From: Pseudomonas sp. Choline-02u-1
GTDB lineage: Bacteria > Pseudomonadota > Gammaproteobacteria > Pseudomonadales > Pseudomonadaceae
NCBI RefSeq assembly: GCF_002836515.1
Contig: NZ_PJBC01000003.1
Coordinates: 1 to 64,000, forward strand
DNA length: 64,000 bases
Direction of reading: 5' to 3'
In this document: piece by piece, positions 1 to 8,420 of the stretch
Layout: the number at the start of each line of letters is the position of its first letter
How positions within the stretch are numbered: position 1 is the stretch's first letter
Notes under the pieces: generated by a model
Told to the model about the DNA's origin: nothing
Database searches by the model: none
What the model saw: only the letters and a program-made list of their open reading frames with translations
Made by a program: the position numbers and the translations under genes

Positions 1-1
1 G

Positions 2-114
2 TGATCGTTCCCACGCTCTGCGTGGGAATGCCTCAACAGACGCTCCGCCTTCGGCTTCGAAGGGGACGCGGAGCGTCCCGGGCTGCATTCCCGCGCGGAG
101 CGTGGGAACGATCA
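2..114. repeat. Nested double-palindrome intergenic repeat
   Basis: Outer arms at 2-31 and 85-114 are near-perfect inverted copies (TGATCGTTCCCACGC at one edge, GCGTGGGAACGATCA at the other). Inside lies a second perfect 10-bp pair at 39-48 and 68-77 (GACGCTCCGC / GCGGAGCGTC). The outer arms also contain short inner palindromes around CCCACGC/GCGTGGG. It sits directly after the stop codon of the response-regulator gene, so it may act as a transcript-end structure. It resembles the dispersed non-coding repeats of P. fluorescens, but differs in sequence from the GTGGGAGCG-type REPs elsewhere in this window. Confidence 0.8.
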
Positions 115-116
115 AC

Positions 117-1448
117 TCAGCTGTCGGAGACAAACATCTCCCGACTCAACCCATGTCGCTGCATCTTTTCATTGAATGTCCGGCGCGGCAGTTGCAGCTC
201 CTCAAGCACCGCTTTCACATCCCCTTTGTTCCGGGTCAATGCCGCGCGCAGGCAGTGCGCTTCGAAGGCTTCCTGCTGCGCCGCCAGCGATTGCCCAGGG
301 TCAATCCCGGTGACCGGTTCATCCAGCCCCAACACCTGACGCTCAGCGACGTTGGCCAGTTCGCGCACGTTGCCCGGCCAGTCGTGGCTGAGCAGATGGC
401 TTAATTGCGCGCCTGTCAGCGGCGCAAACGTTCGGCCCAGGCGCTGAGCGGCGTTGTGGGCAAAGGTCTCGAACAGCAACGGAATGTCTTCGCGGCGATC
501 ACGCAGCGGCGGCAGGCGCAGTTCGGCAACGTTCAGACGATACGCCAGATCCTCGCGAAAACGCCCGGCGCGGGCTTCGTCGAGCAGGTCCGGTTTGGTC
601 GCCGCGACGATACGCAAATCGACACGAATGCTTTGGTTCGATCCCAGCCGTTCGAGCTTTTGCTCCTGCAAGACCCGCAGCAATTTCACCTGCTGGGCCA
701 GCGGCATGCTTTCGATCTCGTCGAGAAACAGCGTGCCGCCATCGGCGTATTCCAGTTTGCCGATGCGCTTGCCCGAGGCGCCGGTAAACGCGCCGCTCTC
801 ATGGCCGAACAGCTCGGCCTCGAACAGTTGCTCCGGAATCGCCGCGCAGTTCAGCGCCACGAACGGCTTGCCGGCGCGGGGGCCGAAATCGTGCAGGCAA
901 CGCGCGACCAGTTCCTTGCCGCTGCCGGTTTCGCCACGGATCAGCACGTTGACCGGCAACTTCGCCAGATCCAGCACCTGCCGACGCAATGTCTGCAAAC
1001 CCCGGGATACGCCCAGCAGCGTCGCATCCAGCTTCGCGCGGTTGTCGGCCAGCTCGTGCAGGGCGCGGTTTTCCAGCACCAGACGGCGCTTGTCCAGCGC
1101 CCGGCGCAGGCTGCCCAGCAGCGTTTCCGGGCTGAATGGTTTTTCCAGAAAGTCGTAGGCGCCATCGCGCATCGCCTCGACCGCCATCGGCACGTCGCCA
1201 TGGCCGGTGAGCAGAATCACTGGCAGATCGGCGTCGCGCTTTTGCACGGCGGCGAGCAATTGCAAACCGTCCATGCCGGGCATGCGCACGTCGCTCAGTA
1301 TCACTCCGGCAAAATGTTCGGGGAGCGCCGCGAGGCATTCTTCGGCGCGGCTGAACAGTTGCACCTGGAACCCCGACAGGCTCAGCCACTGTTCGACGGC
1401 GTTGCGAATGCTGCTTTCATCGTCGATCACCATCACCGAGTCGAGCAT
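117..1448 (-). CDS. dctD: Sigma-54-dependent response regulator, DctD type
   Basis: A 443-aa NtrC-family activator. Residues 1-120 form a receiver domain with D9, D10, phospho-acceptor D53 (in LSDVRMPGMDG) and the LLTGHGD threonine. The central AAA+ domain has Walker A GETGSGKE, the sigma-54 contact loop GAFTGA and Walker B GGTLFLDEIE. The C-terminus holds a Fis-type helix-turn-helix (LPRRTFNEKMQRHG). It should activate sigma-54 promoters when phosphorylated by the kinase encoded just upstream, whose stop codon overlaps this start (TGATG). The DctD name rests on the partner's double-PDC sensor and the adjacent fumarase. No C4-dicarboxylate transporter lies in the window, so the target genes are inferred, and MifR- or AauR-like roles are possible. 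Confidence 0.8.
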   Translation of the reverse strand: MLDSVMVIDDESSIRNAVEQWLSLSGFQVQLFSRAEECLAALPEHFAGVILSDVRMPGMDGLQLLAAVQKRDADLPVILLTGHGDVPMAVEAMRDGAYDFLEKPFSPETLLGSLRRALDKRRLVLENRALHELADNRAKLDATLLGVSRGLQTLRRQVLDLAKLPVNVLIRGETGSGKELVARCLHDFGPRAGKPFVALNCAAIPEQLFEAELFGHESGAFTGASGKRIGKLEYADGGTLFLDEIESMPLAQQVKLLRVLQEQKLERLGSNQSIRVDLRIVAATKPDLLDEARAGRFREDLAYRLNVAELRLPPLRDRREDIPLLFETFAHNAAQRLGRTFAPLTGAQLSHLLSHDWPGNVRELANVAERQVLGLDEPVTGIDPGQSLAAQQEAFEAHCLRAALTRNKGDVKAVLEELQLPRRTFNEKMQRHGLSREMFVSDS

Positions 1449-3208
1449 CAGATGTGTGCCTCCAGATCGATTGGCAGGGTCAGGCTGAACACCGCGCCGT
1501 GTTCGCCATTCTCGACGCTCAGGCGCCCGCCGGATTCATGCACGATGGCGAATGAGACCGCCAGCCCCAGGCCGAGACCGTCCCCCACCGGTTTGGTGGT
1601 AAAGAAAGGATCGAACACCTGGCCCAGGTGTTCTTCGGCAATGCCGCCGCCGTTGTCGCTGACGCTGAGCCGCCACAATTGCTCATCCGCTTCGAGGCGG
1701 ATTTCGACGCGCTTGCAGGCTTTACCCTGCATGGCATCCAGTGCATTGCGCAGCACATTGATCAGCACTTGTTCCAGGCGAATCGCATCACCGCGCACCC
1801 ACGCCGGGCGTGCCAGATGCAGCACCAGGCTGACCTGCTCGTCACGCAGGCGCGCATCGAGCAGTTGCAGCGACTGATCGACCACCGTCGCCAGATCCAG
1901 GCGTTCGCGCAAACCGCTCGGACTTTTGCGGGCGAAGGTCTTGAGGTGGCCGGTGAGGGCGGCCATGCGCGTGAGCATGTCGTCCACCGGTTTCAGCGCC
2001 TTATAGGCGTCATCGACGCGGCCATGTTCGAGCAGCAGGCGCAGGGTGGCCAGTTGCATGCGCTGGGCGGTCAGCGGTTGATTGATTTCGTGGGCCAGCG
2101 CGGCGGACATCTGCCCCAGCGCGGCGAGTTTGGCCGATTGCACCAGACCTTCCTGCGCGGTGCGCAAGTCGCGGGTGCGTTCTTCGACCAGGCGCTCGAG
2201 TTCTTCGCGATTGCGCTGACGGACCTTGGCCAGCCGCCAGCGCTGACTGAGAAACAGCAACAAAAACACCAGCGCCAGCCACACTCCGGCGGCAGCCAGC
2301 GCGGCGTTGCGCAAATCCTCGAAAGCCACTTGCGGGCGGCGCAGCAGGTGCAGGGTCCAGCCCTCGGTCGTCAGTGGTAGCGATTCCCAAAGATAGTCGG
2401 CAGTGCCGTCCGGGCCCTCGACCCGGCGCAGATCGCTGTTGTCATCGAAGCGCCTTAGCGGCAAATGAGTCAGCGGTACCAGCGATTGTTTGTCGTACTG
2501 ACGCGTGGATTTGATCTCGGCCAGATCGTCCGCGCTCAGCGGCCGCAAGGCGCGATAACGCCAACCGGGTTGATTGGCGATGAAGATGATCCCGCGCGCA
2601 TCGCTGACCAGCAGCGTGTCGCTGCCCTGGCTCCATTCGCGCTCCAGCTCGGGAAATTCCAGCTTGACCACCATCGCACCGAGGAACTCGCCGTCGTCGC
2701 CGAGCACCGCGCTGGAAAGGAAATAACCGGGAATCCCACTGGTCACACCCACCGCGTAAAAACGTCCGGTGCCTTGGGTGCGAGTCTGGCTGAAGTAAGG
2801 GCGGAAGCCGTAATTGTGACCCACGTAGCTGCTGGGCAAGCGCCAGTTGCTGGCGGCGACGGCCCGGCCGGTGCGATCCAGCAATTCAAGGGTCGAGGAT
2901 TGCGCTGCACCGTTGATTTTTTCCAGCTTCAGATTCAGTGCCGCTTGCTGCGCGGCGTCGACAGGGCCAGCCAGCGCCGAACGCAATTGCGGATCCAGCG
3001 CCAGCACGGCGGGCAGGGCGCGGTAGCGATCAATCAGCGTGTGCAGTGAATTGGCGTACAGCGCCAGTTGCTGGTTGGCGCGCGCGGCGTCTTCTTCCTG
3101 CGCCTGCCGCTCGGCGTGGCGCATGGCGAGCGTCGCGGCCACGACCGTGCCGGCAATGATCAGCAGGGAATACAACGACAGACGCAGGGTACGGGAAGTC
3201 GGCAGCAT
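1448..3208 (-). CDS. dctB: Membrane sensor histidine kinase, DctB type
   Basis: A 586-aa kinase. A transmembrane helix lies at about 10-29, followed by a large periplasmic sensor region (30-300) with PDC/dCache features such as YGFRPYFSQT and FYAVGVTSGIPGYFLSS. A second helix is at about 302-321, then a short coiled coil. The HisKA site is H373 in ALAHEINQPLT, and the ATPase domain has N-box NVLRNALDAM, VSDNGGGI and GLGLAVSF. No HAMP domain is evident, which fits DctB. It probably senses C4-dicarboxylates in the periplasm and phosphorylates the regulator encoded after it, with which it overlaps by one base. The ribosome-binding site before the ATG is weak. The ligand is inferred from the fold and from the neighbouring fumarase gene. 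Confidence 0.78.
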   Translation of the reverse strand: MLPTSRTLRLSLYSLLIIAGTVVAATLAMRHAERQAQEEDAARANQQLALYANSLHTLIDRYRALPAVLALDPQLRSALAGPVDAAQQAALNLKLEKINGAAQSSTLELLDRTGRAVAASNWRLPSSYVGHNYGFRPYFSQTRTQGTGRFYAVGVTSGIPGYFLSSAVLGDDGEFLGAMVVKLEFPELEREWSQGSDTLLVSDARGIIFIANQPGWRYRALRPLSADDLAEIKSTRQYDKQSLVPLTHLPLRRFDDNSDLRRVEGPDGTADYLWESLPLTTEGWTLHLLRRPQVAFEDLRNAALAAAGVWLALVFLLLFLSQRWRLAKVRQRNREELERLVEERTRDLRTAQEGLVQSAKLAALGQMSAALAHEINQPLTAQRMQLATLRLLLEHGRVDDAYKALKPVDDMLTRMAALTGHLKTFARKSPSGLRERLDLATVVDQSLQLLDARLRDEQVSLVLHLARPAWVRGDAIRLEQVLINVLRNALDAMQGKACKRVEIRLEADEQLWRLSVSDNGGGIAEEHLGQVFDPFFTTKPVGDGLGLGLAVSFAIVHESGGRLSVENGEHGAVFSLTLPIDLEAHI

Positions 3209-3434
3209 GCTGGGCGCAAACGGTCAGAAAAGTCGGGCCGAGACCATAGCATGGCCCCGGCCCGCGTGCTCGCTGTCGCGGTATGTCCTTGTTGGTGCGT
3301 CGGATGACCTCACTCAGCCTGGCAGATTCCAGCCGAGGCCAAACGAGCGGAAACCGTTTGGGCGGCTGCATGAGCATCTCGGTAGCGGATCAAGCCCATC
3401 ACAGGGTGTTTAATGGCGCTCGGTCATCGTCAAC

Positions 3435-3477
3435 GAAAAACGGCCGGGGCATCTTTGCGGATGCACCGGCCGTTTTC
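3435..3477 (-). terminator. Intrinsic terminator of the fumarase gene
   Basis: Read on the minus strand, AACGGCCGG pairs with CCGGCCGTT across a short loop and is followed by GTTTTT. It starts 15 bases after the fumarase stop. The plus-strand side also ends in TTTT, so it may work in both directions. Confidence 0.85.
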
Positions 3478-3491
3478 ATGACGCCAGAAGC

Positions 3492-5015
3492 TTACTGCAC
3501 TTCCACCGCCAGACTTTCGCTGATCTTCTGTTGCCAGATTGCGGGACCGGTGATGTGCACCGACTCACCTTTGCTGTCCACCGCCACGGTGACCGGCATG
3601 TCCTTGACCTCGAACTCGTAGATCGCTTCCATGCCCAGCTCGGCAAACGCCAGCACCTTGGACTTCTTGATCGCTTGCGCAACCAGGTAAGCGGCGCCGC
3701 CGACAGCCATCAGGTACACAGCCTTGTTGTCCTTGATCGCCTCGATCGCGGTCGGGCCACGCTCGGACTTGCCGATCATGCCCAACAGGCCGGTCTGCTC
3801 AAGGATCTGGCGGGTGAACTTGTCCATCCGCGTCGCGGTGGTCGGGCCGGCAGGGCCAACCACTTCGTCACCGACCGGATCAACCGGGCCGACGTAGTAG
3901 ATGAAGCGACCCTTGAGGTCGACCGGCAGGGTTTCGCCCTTGTTGAGCATCTCGACCATGCGCTTGTGCGCCGCGTCGCGACCGGTGAGCATCTTGCCGT
4001 TGAGCAGCACGGTTTCGCCCGGCTTCCAGCTCTGCACGTCTTCCGGAGTCAGGGTGTCGAGGTTGACGCGACGGGCCGACGGGCCAGCTTCCCAGACGAT
4101 TTCCGGGTAGGCGTCCAGCGGTGGCGCTTCCAGCGAGGCCGGGCCGGAACCGTCGAGCACGAAGTGTGCGTGACGGGTGGCAGCGCAGTTGGGGATCATG
4201 CACACCGGCAGCGAGGCCGCGTGTGTCGGGTAGTCCATGATTTTCACGTCGAGCACGGTGGTCAGGCCACCCAGGCCCTGGGCGCCGATGCCCAACTGGT
4301 TGACCTTCTCGAACAGCTCCAGACGCATTTCTTCGATGCGGTTCTGCGGGCCACGGGCCTTGAGCTCGTGAATGTCGATGGATTCCATCAACACTTCCTT
4401 GGCCATCACCGCGGCTTTCTCGGCGGTGCCGCCGATACCGATGCCGAGCATGCCCGGTGGGCACCAGCCGGCGCCCATGGTCGGGACGGTCTTCAATACC
4501 CAGTCAACGATCGAGTCGGACGGGTTGAGCATGGCCATTTTCGACTTGTTCTCGGAACCGCCGCCCTTGGCCGCCACGTCCACTTCCACGGTGTTGCCCG
4601 GGACGATGGAGTAATGGATCACGGCCGGGGTGTTGTCCTTGGTGTTCTTGCGAGCGCCCGCCGGGTCGGCGAGGATCGAGGCGCGGAGGACGTTTTCCGG
4701 CAGGTTGTAGGCGCGACGCACGCCTTCGTTGATCATGTCGTCCAAGCCCATGGTGGCGCCATCCCAGCGCACGTCCATGCCGACACGCACGAACACAGTA
4801 ACGATACCGGTGTCCTGGCAGATCGGGCGGTGGCCGGTCGCGCACATGCGCGAGTTGATCAGGATCTGCGCCATCGAATCACGGGCCGCTGGCGATTCTT
4901 CGCGCAGGTAGGCTTCGTGCATCGCCTGGATGAAATCGACGGGGTGGTAATAGGAAATGAACTGCAGGGCGTCGGCAACGCTCTGAATCAGGTCGTCTTG
5001 CTTGATCACGGTCAT
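3492..5015 (-). CDS. fumA: Fumarate hydratase, class I ([4Fe-4S])
   Basis: A 507-aa class I fumarase catalysing fumarate to L-malate in the TCA cycle. The iron-sulphur cysteines are expected in PICQDTG and in the LPVCMIPNCAATRH stretch. Other conserved blocks are PPGMLGIGIGGTAEKA and PAGPTTATRMD near the C-terminus. The length matches the single-chain, oxygen-sensitive family (about 500-550 aa) and excludes the FumC type. The start at 5015 is chosen because AGGAG lies 8 bases upstream. An in-frame upstream start would add ten unlikely residues. The gene is monocistronic, with its own terminator downstream and a 400-base gap with a REP upstream. In P. aeruginosa the orthologue also neighbours the sadC diguanylate cyclase gene. 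Confidence 0.95.
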   Translation of the reverse strand: MTVIKQDDLIQSVADALQFISYYHPVDFIQAMHEAYLREESPAARDSMAQILINSRMCATGHRPICQDTGIVTVFVRVGMDVRWDGATMGLDDMINEGVRRAYNLPENVLRASILADPAGARKNTKDNTPAVIHYSIVPGNTVEVDVAAKGGGSENKSKMAMLNPSDSIVDWVLKTVPTMGAGWCPPGMLGIGIGGTAEKAAVMAKEVLMESIDIHELKARGPQNRIEEMRLELFEKVNQLGIGAQGLGGLTTVLDVKIMDYPTHAASLPVCMIPNCAATRHAHFVLDGSGPASLEAPPLDAYPEIVWEAGPSARRVNLDTLTPEDVQSWKPGETVLLNGKMLTGRDAAHKRMVEMLNKGETLPVDLKGRFIYYVGPVDPVGDEVVGPAGPTTATRMDKFTRQILEQTGLLGMIGKSERGPTAIEAIKDNKAVYLMAVGGAAYLVAQAIKKSKVLAFAELGMEAIYEFEVKDMPVTVAVDSKGESVHITGPAIWQQKISESLAVEVQ

Positions 5016-5211
5016 GAGTCGCGCTCCTCTAAAAGACGGGAACATTCAATAAGGTGCCTGCGGCTTGGGTGCATCGGTCGGTCGCAAGCACCTTTCAAGG
5101 CACGCCGGGGCTGCTGGCGCGACGCTAAAAAGGCGCGGCAGTATACCGCGCATCAAAGGGGCATACACGCGCCGGCAGTCATTCGTTGGTCGCATGTCTT
5201 TCGCATATTCC

Positions 5212-5295
5212 TGTAGGAGCTGCCGCAGGCTGCGATCTTTTGATTTTGTTTTTAAGGTCAAGATCAGAAGATCGCAGCCTGCGGCAGCTCCTACA
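5212..5295. repeat. REP palindrome, TGTAGGAGCTGCC type
   Basis: Perfect 28-bp inverted arms (5212-5239 and 5268-5295) starting TGTAGGAGCTGCCGCAGGC, separated by a 28-base AT-rich loop. It lies within the 403-base gap 5016-5418 between divergent fumarase and diguanylate cyclase genes. The rest of that gap should hold both promoters, but I could not pick convincing -35/-10 boxes. Confidence 0.9.
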
Positions 5296-5418
5296 CTGAA
5301 TATGTGGGTTTTTGACGCCATTTTCCCGGCCCGAAAATCGGTGGTCATTTAGCGACCGGGCCTCTAAAGTGGCATCCGGTCTGTAGAGTAGGACACTCGG
5401 TCAGCCTCCTATCGCACG

Positions 5419-6537
5419 GTGAGTCAACGATTGACCCATAACGCCATTCAACGCCTTTTGCTTAAACGCTTCGCCCTCGCTGCGGCCACCTACGGATTGG
5501 CTTTGCTGCTGCTGTGGCTGGCGTTTTTCACCGGGCATTACCAGCAATCGCTTAGTGGCGTTGCCATCGGCAGTGCCCTGGTGGTCATCAGCCAGGCGAC
5601 GCTGTTCGGGCTGTTCTGGAGCGGTCGCAACCAGCGCTTCGTCGACCCCAGCCTGACCGAAGCGCAAGTATTGATGGGACTGGGCTGGCAGACCTGGCTG
5701 ATCGCCCATGTCGACGAGGCGCGCGGCGCGTTTCTGGTGTTCTATGTGCTGATCCTGCTGTTCGGCCTGTTTCATCTCACTCGACACGTGTTCATCCGGT
5801 GCGCGCTGCTGGTGTTTTTCAGTTTCTGCGCGATCACCCTGTGGGACGCCTACCACTTGCGCCTCGCCGAGCCTGCGCTTGCGGCATTGCAGGTGTGCAT
5901 TCTGGCGATGGTGCTGGCGTGGCTGGTGCTCTACGCCCGGTTTGTGCAGGTTTCGCGGCAACGCCAGCGGCAGCGTCGGTTTGCCTTGCAGGCGCATCAG
6001 GACACCTTGCGCGGGATGATGCGTCAGCTCGAAGATCTGGTTGCCACCGACGAATTGACCGGGCTGTTCAATCGCCGACACTTCCTGCGCATCGCCTCGC
6101 GCGAGCTGAATGAGCTGGACAGCAACGTGATGCACGGGCTGGCGCTGATCGATCTGGATCACTTCAAACGCATCAATGACCTGCATGGCCACGCGGCCGG
6201 CGATCAGGTGCTGCAAGCGTTTGCCGGCGTGGCGCAAGCCTGCTTGCGCGACGGCGACGTGCTGGCTCGCTATGGTGGCGAGGAATTCGTGGTGCTGGTG
6301 CCCGACTGCGATGCCGAACGGCTGACGGCCTGTTGCGAACGCTTGCGCATTGCCTTCAGCGAGGTTGAATTGATGGGCCTGCAAGTGCGTAATCTGAGCC
6401 TGTCGGCGGGCATGACCCTGCTGTCCGTCGGCGATGATCTGGACGAAGCCTTGCAGCGTGCCGATCAGGCGCTGTACCGGGCCAAGCGTGACGGACGCAA
6501 TCGTTGTGCCGCCGCGTGGGAGAACGTCGATGCCTGA
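5419..6537 (+). CDS. sadC: Membrane diguanylate cyclase (GGDEF), SadC-like
   Basis: A 372-aa protein with an N-terminal membrane region of about five or six hydrophobic helices (residues 16-175), a short basic coil (about 176-205) and a C-terminal GGDEF domain that makes c-di-GMP from two GTP. The active site GGEEF is at 286-290 and an intact inhibitory site RDGD at 277-280, so the enzyme should be active and product-inhibited. The start is GTG and lacks a good ribosome-binding site; an in-frame stop just upstream (5389) leaves little room for extension. The position beside fumarase, the membrane-GGDEF layout and the downstream reductase match P. aeruginosa SadC, a biofilm regulator. The name is by synteny and architecture; the protein is shorter than the P. 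aeruginosa SadC I recall. Confidence 0.85.
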   Translation: MSQRLTHNAIQRLLLKRFALAAATYGLALLLLWLAFFTGHYQQSLSGVAIGSALVVISQATLFGLFWSGRNQRFVDPSLTEAQVLMGLGWQTWLIAHVDEARGAFLVFYVLILLFGLFHLTRHVFIRCALLVFFSFCAITLWDAYHLRLAEPALAALQVCILAMVLAWLVLYARFVQVSRQRQRQRRFALQAHQDTLRGMMRQLEDLVATDELTGLFNRRHFLRIASRELNELDSNVMHGLALIDLDHFKRINDLHGHAAGDQVLQAFAGVAQACLRDGDVLARYGGEEFVVLVPDCDAERLTACCERLRIAFSEVELMGLQVRNLSLSAGMTLLSVGDDLDEALQRADQALYRAKRDGRNRCAAAWENVDA

Positions 6538-7465
6538 ATTGCGTGTCGGTGATCGGCAGTGGACGGTTGAAGCGGGCAGCAACCTGCTCGACAGTCTCAA
6601 TCAAAACGGTGTCGCCGTGCCCTACAGCTGTCGCGCCGGCAGTTGCCACACCTGTCTGGTGCAATGCGTGCAAGGCCTGCCCAGCGACAACCGCCCGGAC
6701 GCCTTGAGCGCCGAACAACGCCTGCAAGGCTGGCGGCTGGCCTGCCAATGCCAGGTAACAGAAGATCTGCAGGTGCACACGTTCGATCCGATCGCCGACG
6801 GTCGCCCGGCGCTGGTCGAGGCGCTGGACTGGCTCAGCGGCAACGTTCTGCGCCTGCGCCTGACCCCGCAACGGCCACTGCGCTACAGCGCTGGCCAGCA
6901 TCTGGTGCTGTGGATCGGCCACGTCGCCCGTCCGTACTCGCTGGCGAGCCTGCCGCAAGAAGACCGATTCCTTGAATTTCACCTCGATTGCCGTCAGCCC
7001 GGCGAATTCATCGACGCTGCGCGCAAGCTGCAGATCGGCGACTCGATCCGCCTCGGCGAACTGCGCGGCGGCGCCTTGCACTACGACCCGGACTGGCACG
7101 CCCGGCCGCTGTGGCTGCTGGCCGCCGGCACCGGTTTAGGCCCATTGTTCGGCGTGTTGCGCGAAGCCTTGCGGCAGGATCACCAAGGCGCTATCCGCGT
7201 CATTCACCTGGCCCATGACGAACGCGAGCACTATTTGGCCAAACCCCTTGCCGCATTGGCCGCGCAGCGCGAAAACCTCAGCGTCGAGCTATGGACAGCG
7301 GCCGGGTCGGCCGACGCCCTGGCGCAACTGCGCCTTGTTTCCCGGCAGACCCTGGCCTTAGTCTGCGGCTCGACGGCCAGCGTCGACGCCTTCGCCAAGC
7401 GCTTGTACCTGGCCGGATTGCCGCGCAATCAACTGCTGGCCGACGTGTTCCTGTCCCGGGGTTGA
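6530..7465 (+). CDS. 2Fe-2S ferredoxin / FAD-NAD(P)H reductase
   Basis: A 311-aa flavin reductase. The N-terminus (1-85) is a plant-type ferredoxin domain with cysteines in CRAGSCHTC and LACQC. It is followed by a flavin-binding barrel with RPYSLAS (FAD phosphate binding) and a nucleotide-binding domain beginning GTGLGPLFG. This is the layout of electron-transfer components of oxygenases or of stand-alone CDP-6-deoxy-glucoseen/phenol-type reductases. No oxygenase partner is nearby. The ATG at 6530 lies inside the last codons of the diguanylate cyclase gene (8-base overlap), so translation is coupled to it. The natural electron acceptor is unknown. Confidence 0.85.
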   Translation: MPELRVGDRQWTVEAGSNLLDSLNQNGVAVPYSCRAGSCHTCLVQCVQGLPSDNRPDALSAEQRLQGWRLACQCQVTEDLQVHTFDPIADGRPALVEALDWLSGNVLRLRLTPQRPLRYSAGQHLVLWIGHVARPYSLASLPQEDRFLEFHLDCRQPGEFIDAARKLQIGDSIRLGELRGGALHYDPDWHARPLWLLAAGTGLGPLFGVLREALRQDHQGAIRVIHLAHDEREHYLAKPLAALAAQRENLSVELWTAAGSADALAQLRLVSRQTLALVCGSTASVDAFAKRLYLAGLPRNQLLADVFLSRG

Positions 7466-7494
7466 GCGCTGATTTTTCAGACGCGAGACATGCC

Positions 7495-8244
7495 ATGCCT
7501 GACACCATTTTGCTCGAACGCGAAGGCGGTTTGCTGACGCTTCGCCTCAACCGCCCGGACAAGAAAAACGCCCTGACCCGCGCCATGTACAGCCGTCTCG
7601 CCGAGGCGCTGGAGCTGGCCGGCAACGACCCGCAGATCAATGCTGTGCTGATCAGCGGCAGCGCCGAGTGCTTCACGGCCGGCAACGACATCGCCGATTT
7701 CCTCGAGCAACCGCCGAGCGACCTCGACAGCCCGGTGTTTCACTTCATGCTCAATCTGCTCGAATGCCGCAAACCGGTGATCGCCGCTGTCGCCGGTGCC
7801 GCGGTGGGTATCGGCACGACCCTGTTGCTGCACTGCGATCTGGTCTATGTCAGCCGTGACGCCCGGCTGCGCATGCCATTCGTCAATCTTGGTTTGTGCC
7901 CGGAATTCGGTTCCAGCCTGATCCTGCCGCGCTTGCTCGGCCAGGCGAAAGCGGCGCAGCTGTTGTTGCTCGGCGAAGGTTTCAGTGGTGAACAGGCTGC
8001 GCAGTGGGGGATTGCCACTCAAGCGCTGGACAGCGGTGAAGCGGCGTTGAGCAAGGCGCGGGAAATGGCGCTGCGTTTTGATGACTTGCCGACCGAAGCG
8101 GTACGCATCAGCAAGCAGTTGATGCGAGCGCCGGATCGCGAGTTGTTGCGCAAGGCGATCGAGCACGAGGGTGCGTTGTTCACTCAGCGCCTGCGTTCGC
8201 CGGAGGCATTGGCGGCGCTGACCGGATTTATCAAACGGCATTGA
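7495..8244 (+). CDS. Enoyl-CoA hydratase/isomerase family (crotonase fold)
   Basis: A 249-aa crotonase-superfamily protein. The oxyanion-hole segments are visible as ECFTAGNDIADF and GAAVGIGTTLLLHCD. Glutamate is present in NLGLCPEFGSS, where crotonase has its second catalytic Glu, but the first Glu position (normally in GGxEL) is Thr. That pattern is more like enoyl-CoA isomerases than true hydratases. The start at 7495 is chosen because the protein then begins MPDTILLEREGG, the usual family N-terminus. It follows the reductase by 29 bases and is probably cotranscribed with it and the diguanylate cyclase. The substrate is unknown. Confidence 0.85.
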   Translation: MPDTILLEREGGLLTLRLNRPDKKNALTRAMYSRLAEALELAGNDPQINAVLISGSAECFTAGNDIADFLEQPPSDLDSPVFHFMLNLLECRKPVIAAVAGAAVGIGTTLLLHCDLVYVSRDARLRMPFVNLGLCPEFGSSLILPRLLGQAKAAQLLLLGEGFSGEQAAQWGIATQALDSGEAALSKAREMALRFDDLPTEAVRISKQLMRAPDRELLRKAIEHEGALFTQRLRSPEALAALTGFIKRH

Positions 8245-8265
8245 GATTTTCGCTGAACGTGCCGG

Positions 8266-8337
8266 CCTCTTCGCGAGCAAGCTCGCTCCCACATGGGAAT
8301 GCGGTCCCTGTGGGAGCGAGCTTTCTCGCGAAGAGGG
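8266..8337. repeat. REP pair, GTGGGAGCGAGC type
   Basis: Inverted arms at 8266-8293 and 8310-8337 (CCTCTTCGCGAGCAAGCTCG outwards), with a 16-base centre. It lies between the convergent crotonase and pyruvate kinase genes. Confidence 0.9.
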
Positions 8338-8371
8338 CAGATCAGTCGACAGCTCTTCCAGAGCAGTAAAC

Positions 8372-8405
8372 AAAAAAACCCGGCACTCACATGCCGGGGC
8401 TTTTG
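8372..8405 (-). terminator. Intrinsic terminator of pykA
   Basis: On the minus strand CCCCGGCAT and the complementary TGCCGGG flank a GTGAG loop and run into TTTTTTTG. It lies just after the pyruvate kinase stop codon. Confidence 0.85.
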
Positions 8406-8420
8406 TTTTCAGCGTGTCAC

